Assembly (NCBI GenBank): GCA_040506195.1
Contig: JBEVXH010000004.1
Location: 248,001 to 312,000, forward strand
Source: Thiodiazotropha sp040506195
Lineage (GTDB): Bacteria > Pseudomonadota > Gammaproteobacteria > Chromatiales > Chromatiaceae
Length of the DNA stretch: 64,000 nt
Reading direction: 5' to 3'
Position 1 is the first letter of the stretch. Every line of letters starts with the position of its first letter. This document shows positions 16,041 through 24,711 of this stretch, one piece after another. The notes under the pieces were generated by a model. It saw only the letters and a program-made list of their open reading frames with translations, did not search any database and was not told where the DNA came from. The translations under genes were made by a program, and so were the position numbers.

Positions 16041-16541
16041 TTAATTAACCGCCGGCTGGCGCAGGTGAAAGGTGATGCTATTGGACTCTTTGAGGGACTC
16101 CCCTTCACTGGTGACGATCTTTGCCTGTAAAGAGTGGGTGCCACGACTCAACTGCTGAAGGATCAGTTGAGTCTGCTTGATATCCGAGTCGAGTTTGGTG
16201 CCATCCACATAGAGGTGAATCACATGGCCCTCGGCAAGATCGGGTGAGAGGGTGATACCTACCGGAACCGAACCATCCTCATTGCGAATGGTTTCATCAT
16301 CATTCGGCTGGACGATTGAAAAGGTGGCATATTCACCTGCCGCCGCACGGGCTTCATCACCCTGTTCATCGGGCGGCAGCACGGCTGACTTCTTGCTGTC
16401 GGTGACCTTAATGCGTTCCGCATCAGGATGATAGCGTTCGGAATAGATCACCTCGCCGTCTTCGGAGATGTATTTATAGACATCCCGGGCGAACAGAGGC
16501 AACGCCATCAACAGAATCATTAACAGTACAGCAGCACGCAT
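16041..16541 (-). CDS. DUF4124-domain exported protein
   Basis: A 166-residue secreted protein. It has a short signal peptide (MRAAVLLMILLMALPLFA) followed directly by the DUF4124 motif VYKYISEDGEVIYSE (the family consensus is similar to 'YKW.D.nG...Ys..p'). A C-terminal beta-rich domain (about 75-165) follows, with GHVIHLYVDGTKL and THSLQAKIV, like an Ig-fold or carbohydrate-binding module. Function is unknown; the family is periplasmic. Genes of this type often sit near glnA in gammaproteobacteria, but no nitrogen role is shown. The ATG at 16541 is preferred to the TTG at 16547. Confidence 0.8.
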   Translation of the reverse strand: MRAAVLLMILLMALPLFARDVYKYISEDGEVIYSERYHPDAERIKVTDSKKSAVLPPDEQGDEARAAAGEYATFSIVQPNDDETIRNEDGSVPVGITLSPDLAEGHVIHLYVDGTKLDSDIKQTQLILQQLSRGTHSLQAKIVTSEGESLKESNSITFHLRQPAVN

Positions 16542-16599
16542 GCACAAAGGATAGACCAGTCATACCCAACTAGACAAGCGACTGCGTTCGCATAACCAC

Positions 16600-16625
16600 A
16601 AAAAAAGCGCCCCCATAGGGGCGCT
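16600..16625 (-). terminator. Rho-independent terminator of glnA
   Basis: A perfect 8-bp stem AGCGCCCC/GGGGCGCT with loop CATA (plus-strand sense) is followed on the minus strand by seven T residues. It sits 31 bp after the glnA stop. Confidence 0.92.
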
Positions 16626-16656
16626 CTTGCCGCACATCAAAACAAATCGAGACACT

Positions 16657-18063
16657 TTACAGGCTGAAGTACATATCGAACTCAACAGGATGCGTAGTCA
16701 TACGCATGGTAGTGACCTCTTCCATTTTCAGATCGATATATCCGTCGATCAGGTCATCGGTGAATACACCGCCCGCCGTGAGGAAGCCTCGATCCGCATC
16801 CAGCGCCTCAAGTGCCTGGTCGAAGCTGTGACAGACGGTCGGGATACTGGCGGCCTCCTCAGCCGGCAGGTCATACAGATCCTTATCCATGGCATCGCCG
16901 GGATGGATCTTGTTCTGAATGCCGTCGATGCCGGCCATCAGCATGGCGGCGAAGGCCAGGTAGGGGTTGGCGGTCGGATCGGGGAATCGTACCTCCACGC
17001 GGCGGGCCTTGGGGCTGGAGACCCATGGAATACGGATCGAGGCGGATCGGTTACGGGCGGAGTAGGCCAGCATGACCGGGGCCTCGAAGCCGGGTACCAG
17101 GCGCTTGTAGGAGTTGGTGGAAGCATTGGTGAAGGCGTTCAGGGCACGGGCGTGCTTGATGATACCGCCGATATAGTAGAGAGCGGTTTCTGAGAGACCG
17201 CCATACTGATCGCCGGCAAAGATATTCTCGCCACCCTTGGCCAGGGATTGATGCACGTGCATACCGGAACCGTTGTCACCCACCAGCGGCTTGGGCATAA
17301 AGGTGGCGGTCTTACCGTAGGCATGAGCCACATTCCAGGTACAGTACTTCTGGATCTGCACCCAGTCTGCACGTTCAACCAGTGTGCTGAACTTGGTGCC
17401 GATCTCGCACTGTCCGGCGGTAGCCACCTCGTGGTGGTGTACCTCTACAGGTACGCCCATCTCCTCCATGGCAAGGCACATGGCGCCACGCAGGTCATGC
17501 AGTGAGTCGACCGGGGGGACCGGGAAGTAGCCGCCCTTCACACCGGGGCGGTGACCGATGTTACCGTCTTCGTACACACGCTCGGAATTCCAATCAGCCT
17601 CTTCGGAGTCGATTTTGACCATGGAGCCACTCATGTCGATACTCCAGCGCACATCATCGAGGACAAAGAACTCGGGCTCAGGGCCGAAGAAGGCCGTGTC
17701 GGCGATCCCGGTGGAGGCGAGATAGGCCTCGGCACGCTTGGCCAGAGAGCGGGGATCACGCTCGTAACCCTGCATGGTGGAGGGTTCCAGGATATCGCAG
17801 CGGATGATCAGGGTGTTTTCGTCGGCGAAGGGATCGATGACCGAACTATCATCTTCGGGCATCAGGATCATGTCCGATTCGTTGATGCCTTTCCAACCGG
17901 CGATGGATGAGCCGTCGAACATCTTGCCGTCGGTGAAAAAGTCCTCATCGATCTGATCGGTAGGCAGCGTTACGTGCTGCTCCTTGCCGCGAGTGTCGGT
18001 GAAACGCAGGTCGACGAATTTCACGTCATTGTCTTTGATCATCTTCAGGGCTTTTACGGCCAT
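16657..18063 (-). CDS. glnA: Glutamine synthetase, type I
   Basis: A 468-residue type I-beta glutamine synthetase forming glutamine from glutamate, ammonia and ATP (cytoplasmic dodecamer). Signatures: FDGSSIAGWKGINESDM in the substrate region, GYFPVPPVDSLHDLRGAM, and the adenylylation site in DLYDLPAEE with the tyrosine exactly at residue 397, as in Escherichia coli. Control by GlnE adenylylation is therefore expected. GGAG precedes the ATG by about 7 nt. Upstream lie a sigma-54 promoter and tandem NtrC sites; a strong terminator follows. Confidence 0.98.
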   Translation of the reverse strand: MAVKALKMIKDNDVKFVDLRFTDTRGKEQHVTLPTDQIDEDFFTDGKMFDGSSIAGWKGINESDMILMPEDDSSVIDPFADENTLIIRCDILEPSTMQGYERDPRSLAKRAEAYLASTGIADTAFFGPEPEFFVLDDVRWSIDMSGSMVKIDSEEADWNSERVYEDGNIGHRPGVKGGYFPVPPVDSLHDLRGAMCLAMEEMGVPVEVHHHEVATAGQCEIGTKFSTLVERADWVQIQKYCTWNVAHAYGKTATFMPKPLVGDNGSGMHVHQSLAKGGENIFAGDQYGGLSETALYYIGGIIKHARALNAFTNASTNSYKRLVPGFEAPVMLAYSARNRSASIRIPWVSSPKARRVEVRFPDPTANPYLAFAAMLMAGIDGIQNKIHPGDAMDKDLYDLPAEEAASIPTVCHSFDQALEALDADRGFLTAGGVFTDDLIDGYIDLKMEEVTTMRMTTHPVEFDMYFSL

Positions 18064-18166
18064 CTTAATCTCCAGGATTTTCAGTTATTAAATGCTGAGC
18101 ATAATCAGCCATTCGTAGCTTTGTGCAGCCGGCCAAGGATACCGGACGCTTTGGGTAACGCAGGAA

Positions 18167-18182
18167 AGCAGATTTCATGCCA
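18167..18182 (-). promoter_or_regulatory. glnA: Sigma-54 (-24/-12) promoter of glnA
   Basis: On the minus strand TGGCATGAAATCTGCT matches the consensus TGGCACG-N4-TTGC with GG and GC at the correct distance. The predicted transcription start is about 90 nt before the glnA ATG. The enhancer-like NtrC sites lie about 180-220 bp upstream. Confidence 0.8.
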
Positions 18183-18358
18183 CTCGAATAAAAAGGTCTT
18201 ACAATGTCGATCCCAAGCAGTTCCATCACCAAAAATAAGTCTTGAAACGCAATAAAAATTAGAGAGTTAATCTGAATCTACCGCCTTTTCCACCGGAATA
18301 GGCTTCAAGCTGACAGCAGATAAGACAGATGATGCTGACAATTGAGGCAAGAGGGTGC

Positions 18359-18373
18359 GCACCATAATAGCGC
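18359..18373. promoter_or_regulatory. Candidate NtrC site 1 of glnA enhancer
   Basis: GCACCATAATAGCGC has a perfect left half-site and a degenerate right half. It lies 31 bp centre-to-centre from the stronger site at 18390, i.e. three helical turns, as in known NtrC enhancers. Confidence 0.55.
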
Positions 18374-18389
18374 ATGCCAGTTATTTCAC

Positions 18390-18404
18390 GCACCATAACG
18401 GTGC
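18390..18404. promoter_or_regulatory. NtrC site 2 of glnA enhancer
   Basis: GCACCATAACGGTGC is a perfect GCACC-N5-GGTGC dyad, the NtrC consensus. Its last base is the first base of the CDF transporter stop codon. It is about 215 bp upstream of the sigma-54 promoter. Confidence 0.75.
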
Positions 18405-19540
18405 TAGCCGAACCAGATGTGAACATCCCTGAATATCTCCGATCCCTTGACAGCCGCCTGATAATCGCTATGTAACTGCTCTGCTTGCTGAGTAGAGACA
18501 AAGCAGTGTAATGGCAAGTAAAGCTCGATATCAATGCGTCCTGAAAGATAGTGAAGTACAACCCGCGCTTTCTGGTCATAACAGGAAACGCCACTGCAGA
18601 ACCGGTCGAGTGTGGCCTCTGCCTCAGATCTAAGCGGCAGGTGGGCACAGGAGGGCCCAGCCTCATCATCCTCCGGATCGATATGGACGGTGACATCTTC
18701 CAATACATCCACCCGGTCGATCAGTCCGTACTGGACCACCTCGGCTATTCGATGCCCCTCGGAGACACTTACCCAGGGATCGACCTGGACATGAACATCG
18801 GCCATGGCATGACCGCCCAGCTTCCGGGTCCGTAGCATATGTACACTCTTGACCCCTGAAATATCGCCGATCACTTCGCGAATCTGCGACAAAGATTCCT
18901 CTTCGAGACCCGCATCCGCCAACTCCTGGGATGCCGTCCAGCCCAGATCCCAACCGATTTTGATTATCATCAATCCGACAAGTACTGCAGCGATGGCATC
19001 CAGATAGGGAAGGCCCATCATGGTGCCGCCAATACCTACAAACACCACGACCGAAGAGACGGAGTCGGTTCGGTGGTGCCAGGCATTGGCCCGCAGCAGG
19101 TTTGAATTGATCCGGTTGGCGAAGTAGCGGGTGTAGAAAAAGAGCCCCTCATTGGCAAGAATGGAAAAGGCGGCAACATAGAGGGTAAAGGTTTCCGGCT
19201 GTAACAGCTGTTCCGGTGTAAATAACCGATCTGCGGCATCCCAGACAATCCCGACACCAACCGCGATCAGAAAACCGCCCAGCACCAGGGTGCCGATGGT
19301 CTCGAATCGGCCGTGACCGTAGGGATGCTCCTCATCGGGGGCCTCTTTTGCATGCCGTGCGGTAAACAGCACCAGGGCATCCGTCAGCAAATCGGAAAGC
19401 GAATGCACGCCATCCGCCAATAGGGATTGGGAATGACCCAACCAACCGAATAATAATTTGACGATAGCCAATATTGTATTGGTCAATGCACCTGCTACGG
19501 CAACCCGGCGACTGACGTCATAGCGTTCTTCCCGACTCAT
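18404..19540 (-). CDS. Cation diffusion facilitator (CDF) metal transporter
   Basis: A 378-residue inner-membrane CDF family efflux protein. About six transmembrane helices carry the two HxxxD-type metal sites, HSLSDLLTDA (TM2) and HHRTDS (TM5). A cytoplasmic C-terminal domain follows (about residues 215-300: HVQVDPWVSVSEGHRIAEVV and VTVHIDPEDD). There is an additional C-terminal extension of about 75 residues (SCAHLPLRSEAEATLDRF...) not found in short CDFs such as FieF. The metal is not deducible; Zn or Fe are typical. The start ATG overlaps the tusA-like stop by 4 nt, so it is translationally coupled to a sulfur-transfer gene. Confidence 0.92.
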   Translation of the reverse strand: MSREERYDVSRRVAVAGALTNTILAIVKLLFGWLGHSQSLLADGVHSLSDLLTDALVLFTARHAKEAPDEEHPYGHGRFETIGTLVLGGFLIAVGVGIVWDAADRLFTPEQLLQPETFTLYVAAFSILANEGLFFYTRYFANRINSNLLRANAWHHRTDSVSSVVVFVGIGGTMMGLPYLDAIAAVLVGLMIIKIGWDLGWTASQELADAGLEEESLSQIREVIGDISGVKSVHMLRTRKLGGHAMADVHVQVDPWVSVSEGHRIAEVVQYGLIDRVDVLEDVTVHIDPEDDEAGPSCAHLPLRSEAEATLDRFCSGVSCYDQKARVVLHYLSGRIDIELYLPLHCFVSTQQAEQLHSDYQAAVKGSEIFRDVHIWFG

Positions 19541-19785
19541 GATTCGCCGTCCTGTACAACTTCCACTATCACAATGTACTCCCCGTCAAGGCTGTTTGCC
19601 TCTATGACACGATGGCCATTGATGCGCGACCACGCCGGGATATCCTTCAGCACGCCCGGATCGGTACAAACTGCCTCGACCTGGGCACCGGCAGCAAGGC
19701 CTTCTACGGCATCTTGCACCTTGATCACCGGCATCGGGCATAGCAGACCGCGGCAGTCGATTATCCTGCGGCTCAAATCAGCCAC
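19537..19785 (-). CDS. TusA/SirA-family sulfurtransferase
   Basis: An 82-residue TusA-type sulfur carrier with the family motif DCRGLLCPMPVIK. C16 of the CPMP motif is the persulfide-carrying cysteine, and C11 is an extra cysteine. TusA proteins pass sulfane sulfur to tRNA thiolation enzymes or, in sulfur oxidisers, to Dsr/Hdr systems. It overlaps the PP-loop gene upstream by 13 bp and the CDF gene downstream by 4 bp, so the three form one coupled operon. The obvious acceptor is the neighbouring PP-loop enzyme (inference). Confidence 0.92.
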   Translation of the reverse strand: MADLSRRIIDCRGLLCPMPVIKVQDAVEGLAAGAQVEAVCTDPGVLKDIPAWSRINGHRVIEANSLDGEYIVIVEVVQDGES

Positions 19786-20816
19786 TCCTGAGGGACCTCG
19801 TGGGCCGGCATCGGCACTACCTTCAATGAACGGCTGTCGCCCGATAGGTCGGTAAAGCGCAGTTCAACCTCCGCCGTGTCTCGACCCTGGCTGTAACGGG
19901 CCACTACACGCCCAATCAACTCGATATCCCGCTCATTGATTTCGCCATCGATCAAGGCCAGCGGACCGCCATGACTCACTGTATTGATATGTGGATAATG
20001 CTTCCGATAGCCTTTAAGGAAATTGGTCTCGCCCTCTTCACGGGCGATGATCACCTTGAAACGGCTCGATGGCCGCAGATGTCTGCCTACCTTCAGCAGC
20101 ATGATGTCATCCAACTCATACTGTTTACTCCCGCGGGCGTTCCAAAGATCCTTCAGTTTCACTGCGTACTGTTCATCGGTAAGAAAACAGCAGCCGCCGG
20201 CAGGCTGAGCATAGTCCTCAATACCGAATTGCGCCGCCAACGCCATTTGGGGCTTACGGCTTCGTCCGGAAAAACCATAAAGCCGGTTTCGATCGACCCA
20301 GCCTTCTCTCTCAGGCAGCGTCATGGGAAGATTCCTGGCGCATAGCGGCCTTAACAACAGGTCATGAGCGCCTGATTCTTCAGAGACGATAGGCATTGTC
20401 TCCTTACGTTGCGACATCGGTCGTTGGCCAATCACCTCTCCCGTGATGATGAAATCGAAACCCTTGGTCTTAATCCATTCATAGGCCTTGTGCACCATGA
20501 AAACCTTGCAGTCGAGACAGGGGTTCAGATTGGCCCCGTATCCATGCTTGGGATTGAGCAGTACCTGTTTGTACTCCTCGATGATATCGACGATGTGCAG
20601 TTTCATACCCAGTTGCTCTGCAACCCAAAGGGCATTGTTCCTTTTTTCCTTCTTCTGATCCCGCTTGCGTATGGCATGCGTATGGCCTTCGACGCAGAAA
20701 CCGGTGAAGAAGTTTATGCCCTCCACGTGGATGCCCTGTTCCTGGATCACGCGTGCAGCCAATAGAGAGTCCAACCCTCCGGAAATCAATGCAACCGCTT
20801 TTCGTTGTTCGCTCAT
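19773..20816 (-). CDS. PP-loop ATPase, putative tRNA thiolation enzyme (ThiI/MnmA-like)
   Basis: A 347-residue adenylating enzyme with PP-loop ISGGLDSLLAA (11-21). It has a CxxC pair C100/C103 in NPCLDCK, GEVIGQRPMSQ (126-136) and a vicinal C209-C210 in PAGGCCFLT. It resembles proteins annotated as tRNA 4-thiouridine or 2-thiouridine synthase-like, but lacks the THUMP domain of ThiI. The C-terminal part (about 225-345) is a separate beta-rich domain (SRFKVIIAREEGE). With TusA downstream, a role in sulfur transfer to tRNA or another small molecule is likely. The substrate is not proven. Confidence 0.82.
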   Translation of the reverse strand: MSEQRKAVALISGGLDSLLAARVIQEQGIHVEGINFFTGFCVEGHTHAIRKRDQKKEKRNNALWVAEQLGMKLHIVDIIEEYKQVLLNPKHGYGANLNPCLDCKVFMVHKAYEWIKTKGFDFIITGEVIGQRPMSQRKETMPIVSEESGAHDLLLRPLCARNLPMTLPEREGWVDRNRLYGFSGRSRKPQMALAAQFGIEDYAQPAGGCCFLTDEQYAVKLKDLWNARGSKQYELDDIMLLKVGRHLRPSSRFKVIIAREEGETNFLKGYRKHYPHINTVSHGGPLALIDGEINERDIELIGRVVARYSQGRDTAEVELRFTDLSGDSRSLKVVPMPAHEVPQEWLI

Positions 20817-21007
20817 CGATATGCGCTGTTCTGAAAAGTGCGGAATTATACCTCAACTATGCTCGCTATACGCGGGATTAATGGCATCACAATAGTTTAC
20901 AAAAGAGTATAAAAAGCGATACAGGGTATAAGGATATAATGGTTCCATTCTAACACTTGAATCGATTCGTAAACATCGAAAAACATTGACTTTAATCGGA
21001 GTGCACC

Positions 21008-21457
21008 ATGGATGTCGTTCGTAACCTGGCCCTCGCGTGTCTGCTTTTTCTCTCCTCCACTGCTGTATCCGCCAATAGCCTGCTGGATAGCCTGACCAGC
21101 CAATTGGGTATTACCACCGAACAGGCTGCCGGAGGCGCCGGCGCCTTATTCAAACTGGCAAAAAATCGGCTGACCAACGAGGATTTCTCCCAGATCGCCG
21201 CCGTGGTGCCCGATATAGACAGTTTAATCACCGCCGCACCCTCATTGAGCGACTCCACAAGCGGACCCGGCGCCGTGGCATCGATGTTGGGAGGAGAGAG
21301 TGGATTGGGCAATCTGGCAGGTCTGACCACATCGTTCAGTCAACTGGGGCTGTCACCGGATATGATCGGTCAGTTCACACCGATCGTACTCGAATACCTA
21401 CAACAGGCGGGCGGCGGCACAGTGATGGAAATAATGAAGGGAGTGCTAGCCATGTAG
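21008..21457 (+). CDS. DUF2780 (VcgC/VcgE-like) exported protein
   Basis: A 149-residue protein with a signal peptide (LALACLLFLSSTAVSA) followed by the DUF2780 pattern: LLDSLTSQLGITTEQAAGGAGALFKLAKNRL ... FSQIAAVVPDIDSLI, then a Gly/Ser-rich linker and a C-terminal helix. It is presumably periplasmic or outer-membrane associated; the molecular function of the family is unknown. A TATAAT at 20935-20940 and a GGAG close to the ATG support expression. Confidence 0.85.
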   Translation: MDVVRNLALACLLFLSSTAVSANSLLDSLTSQLGITTEQAAGGAGALFKLAKNRLTNEDFSQIAAVVPDIDSLITAAPSLSDSTSGPGAVASMLGGESGLGNLAGLTTSFSQLGLSPDMIGQFTPIVLEYLQQAGGGTVMEIMKGVLAM

Positions 21458-21689
21458 ATCAAATCTTCCTCACCGGCCTTCAATCTGTGCAGCGCCCCAC
21501 TCTGAGGCCAATACCATTCCAGGGCCGGTGCGCACCACCCGAACCGCCGACACCATCCACAACCCTGCGCCTGCAGACCTTTCTGCAGCCCAGCTGCGAT
21601 TCGACGCCGTGACAATGCTGGGGTTAGCCATTGACTGAGAGCATCGCTATACTTACGCGATTTTCTACCGCATCAATCGGGGTTTCGAT

Positions 21690-22628
21690 GTGAATCAAGT
21701 GACAGAATCGAATCGAAGTGAAATCAGGACCTTTCAGGATCTGCTAATCGCTTTGCAAAACTATTGGGCAGATAAAGGCTGCGTCATCCTGCAACCCTAC
21801 GACATGGAGATGGGTGCCGGCACATTCCACACCGCTACCTTTCTGCGTTCAATCGGCCCTGAACCCTGGTATGCCGCTTATGTGCAACCCTCCCGTCGAC
21901 CCACCGACGGTCGCTATGGCGAAAATCCAAACCGCTTGCAGCACTATTATCAATATCAGGTAGTACTTAAACCATCACCCAAGGATATCCAGCAACTCTA
22001 TCTCGGTTCCCTCGAGATGCTCGGGCTCGATCTCAATAGCAACGACATCCGTTTTGTGGAAGACAACTGGGAATCTCCCACACTCGGCGCCTGGGGCCTG
22101 GGTTGGGAGGTCTGGCTGAATGGTATGGAGGTAACCCAGTTTACCTATTTCCAACAGGTAGGCGGGTTGGATTGTCGTCCCGTGACCGGAGAGATCACTT
22201 ACGGGCTGGAGCGTATTGCCATGTACCTTCAGGGGGTGGAGAGCCTATTCGACCTGGTATGGACCGAAAGCCCTCAGGGTATAGTTACCTACGGTGATGT
22301 ATTCCATCAGAACGAAGTGGAGCAGTCCGCTTACAATTTCGAGCACGCCGATGTGAATTTCCTGTTCGGTCATTTCGACCAGTGTGAGAAGGAGTCCAAA
22401 AAGCTGATCGAGCTGGGGCTGCCGCTACCGGCCTACGAGCAGGTTCTCAAGGCTTCCCACACCTTCAATCTGCTGGATGCCCGTCATGCCATCTCAGTCA
22501 CCGAGCGCCAGCGCTACATTTTAAGAGTACGCGGCCTGGCCCGGGATGTGGCACAAGCCTATTATGACGCCCGCGAACGACTCGGCTTTCCTATGTTGAA
22601 GTCAACAAAGGAGGCGGCCAATGGTTGA
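21690..22628 (+). CDS. glyQ: Glycyl-tRNA synthetase alpha subunit
   Basis: The 312-residue catalytic alpha chain of the alpha2-beta2 bacterial GlyRS, which charges tRNA-Gly. The family sequence is seen throughout: FQDLLIALQNYWADKGCVILQPYDMEMGAGTFH (21753 onward), the adenylate-binding region FVEDNWESPTLGAWGLGWEVWLNGMEVTQFTYFQQ and GEITYGLERIAMYLQ. The start is a GTG (21690) with an upstream GGGG. It overlaps glyS by 8 bp, giving coupled synthesis of the two subunits. Confidence 0.97.
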   Translation: MNQVTESNRSEIRTFQDLLIALQNYWADKGCVILQPYDMEMGAGTFHTATFLRSIGPEPWYAAYVQPSRRPTDGRYGENPNRLQHYYQYQVVLKPSPKDIQQLYLGSLEMLGLDLNSNDIRFVEDNWESPTLGAWGLGWEVWLNGMEVTQFTYFQQVGGLDCRPVTGEITYGLERIAMYLQGVESLFDLVWTESPQGIVTYGDVFHQNEVEQSAYNFEHADVNFLFGHFDQCEKESKKLIELGLPLPAYEQVLKASHTFNLLDARHAISVTERQRYILRVRGLARDVAQAYYDARERLGFPMLKSTKEAANG

Positions 22629-24711
22629 TCAGGCCCACCTGCTGTTCGAACTCGGCACCGAAGAGTTGCCTCCGAAAGCACTGAAGCAGTTGTCTGCCTC
22701 ACTCACAGAGAATTTTACTCTCGGACTCGAACAGGCCAATCTCGGTCACGCAGAGATCGAGAGTTATGCCACTCCTCGTCGATTGGCATTGCTGATCCGA
22801 GACTGCGCCGTACGTCAACCCGATCGTGAAATCGACCGACGTGGCCCGGCGATCAAGGCCGCTTTCGACGAAGCCGGTAATCCGACCAAGGCTGCGGAAG
22901 GCTTTGCCCGTTCCTGCAAAACCACGGTAGATCAGTTACAACGCCTGGAAACCGACAAGGGGGAGTGGCTGAGCTATCGTATTCATGAGACTGGAAAACC
23001 GGCCGTCGACCTTCTGCCGGAGATCGCAACTCAGGCGCTGAATAAGCTTCCCATACCCAAGCGCATGCGCTGGGGTGATTCCGAGGCGCAATTCGTGCGG
23101 CCGGTACACTGGTTGACATTTATTCATGGTGAACAGGTCGTACCCTGCGAAATACTTGATGCAAAGGCCGACCGCCTGACCTATGGTCATCGTTTTCATC
23201 ACCCGGAAGCAATCACCATCTACAATCCGGAAGACTACAGTTCGGTACTGCAAGACCTTGGATATGTAATTACCAGCTTTGAGGAAAGAAGAGAGAAGAT
23301 ACATGACTTGGTTGAGAAAAGCGCAACCGAAGTCGACGCTACGGCCGACTTCGATCCGGACCTGCTCGACGAGGTGACCGCACTTAATGAGTGGCCGGTG
23401 GCGATATCCGCCAGTTTTGAAGAGCGGTTTCTCGAGGTGCCCCAGGAAGCCCTGGTCGCCACCATGAAAGACAATCAGAAATATTTCCCCCTATTCAATA
23501 GTGATGGCGAACTGATGAATCAGTTTGTCACCATTGCCAATATCGAAAGCCCGAATCCGAAAATCATCCGAGAAGGAAATGAGCGCGTGATTCGCCCAAG
23601 GCTGGCGGACGCGATGTTTTTCTGGCAGCAGGATGGCAAGATCAGACTCGAGGATCATCTGCAATCCCTAAAAAAGGTGGTCTTTCAGAACAAGCTTGGA
23701 TCCATGTATGAAAAGTCAGAGCGTGTAGCTGATCTTGCAAAACAGATCTCAAGCCATATACAGGGTAATCCCGATCTCGCACAACGAGCCGGACTGTTGA
23801 GCCGATGTGATCTCATGACTCATATGGTTGGCGAATTTCCAACCATGCAAGGTGTCATGGGACGCTACCAGGCATTGCGTGACGGCGAGGACCCGGAACT
23901 GGCACAAGCCTTGGATGAGTTCTATATGCCGCGCTTCTCCGGTGACCAACTGCCACAGACAAAAACCGGCATCGCTATCTCTCTGGCCGAAAAACTCGAT
24001 ACGCTCATCGGTATTTTCGGGATAGGTTTAAAGCCGACCGGTGATAAGGATCCATTCGCATTGAGACGCACCGCGCTGGGTGCGCTGCGCATCATACGTG
24101 AACACTCACTTACGCTAGATCTGCGAGATCTGCTCAATACAGTTTCACAATCCATGTCGGACAAACTGACTGAAACAGCTGTAGAGAATGAAGTCTATAG
24201 GTTCATGATGGACAGACTCAGAGGCATCTACATCGATGACGGCTTGAGTATCGATCTGTTTCATGCAGTAGCCGAAGTTGAACCCGGCAATCTGGCGGAT
24301 TTCGACCGACGCATCAAAGCCATGAACGAATTCAGCAAATTACCTGAAGCGGAAAGCCTCTCCGCAGCGAACAAACGCATTCGCAACATCCTGAAAAAGA
24401 ACGATGAAAAACTTGCGCAACGCGCCGATCCTACACTCTTCCAGGATGACGCCGAACGCACTCTCGCAAACATACTTGATGAACTGACACCCCAGGCCCG
24501 ACCCCTGTTTGAGCGAGGCGAATACACGCAGGGACTCAAAATACTGGCGGGCCTCAAGGAACCGGTAGACCGTTTTTTCGATCAGGTCATGGTCATGACC
24601 GATGACACGACTGTACGAAACAATCGCCTGACTCTATTGAAACAACTGGAAGGGCTGTTCCTCAGCGTGGCCGACATCTCCAGACTGCAAACTCAGGAAG
24701 GGCACAAATGA
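22621..24711 (+). CDS. glyS: Glycyl-tRNA synthetase beta subunit
   Basis: The 696-residue beta chain carrying tRNA-recognition and anticodon-binding regions. It starts LLFELGTEELPPKAL and contains YATPRRLALLI, MRWGDSEAQFVRPVHWL, the HD-like segment SRCDLMTHMVGEFPTMQGVMGRYQA, and the C-terminal DALR-type region (PLFERGEYTQGLKILAGLKEPVDRFFDQVMVM). The length is normal. It overlaps glyQ before it, and its stop (ATGA) overlaps the mazG-like gene after it. Confidence 0.97.
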   Translation: MVDQAHLLFELGTEELPPKALKQLSASLTENFTLGLEQANLGHAEIESYATPRRLALLIRDCAVRQPDREIDRRGPAIKAAFDEAGNPTKAAEGFARSCKTTVDQLQRLETDKGEWLSYRIHETGKPAVDLLPEIATQALNKLPIPKRMRWGDSEAQFVRPVHWLTFIHGEQVVPCEILDAKADRLTYGHRFHHPEAITIYNPEDYSSVLQDLGYVITSFEERREKIHDLVEKSATEVDATADFDPDLLDEVTALNEWPVAISASFEERFLEVPQEALVATMKDNQKYFPLFNSDGELMNQFVTIANIESPNPKIIREGNERVIRPRLADAMFFWQQDGKIRLEDHLQSLKKVVFQNKLGSMYEKSERVADLAKQISSHIQGNPDLAQRAGLLSRCDLMTHMVGEFPTMQGVMGRYQALRDGEDPELAQALDEFYMPRFSGDQLPQTKTGIAISLAEKLDTLIGIFGIGLKPTGDKDPFALRRTALGALRIIREHSLTLDLRDLLNTVSQSMSDKLTETAVENEVYRFMMDRLRGIYIDDGLSIDLFHAVAEVEPGNLADFDRRIKAMNEFSKLPEAESLSAANKRIRNILKKNDEKLAQRADPTLFQDDAERTLANILDELTPQARPLFERGEYTQGLKILAGLKEPVDRFFDQVMVMTDDTTVRNNRLTLLKQLEGLFLSVADISRLQTQEGHK

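Larger units (their letters stand above)
18064..18403. other. glnA control region
   Basis: A 340-bp non-coding region between the CDF transporter and glnA. It holds the sigma-54 element at 18167-18182 and two NtrC-type dyads at 18359-18373 and 18390-18404. No gene is visible here. Confidence 0.7.

Noticed and set aside
16627..17193. 188-codon plus-strand frame
   Set aside because: Antisense of glnA, whose identity, start and terminator are clear.
21370..21615. 81-codon minus-strand frame between DUF2780 gene and glyQ
   Set aside because: It overlaps the end of the DUF2780 gene, has no ribosome-binding site and encodes a Trp/Cys/Arg-rich product typical of antisense frames.
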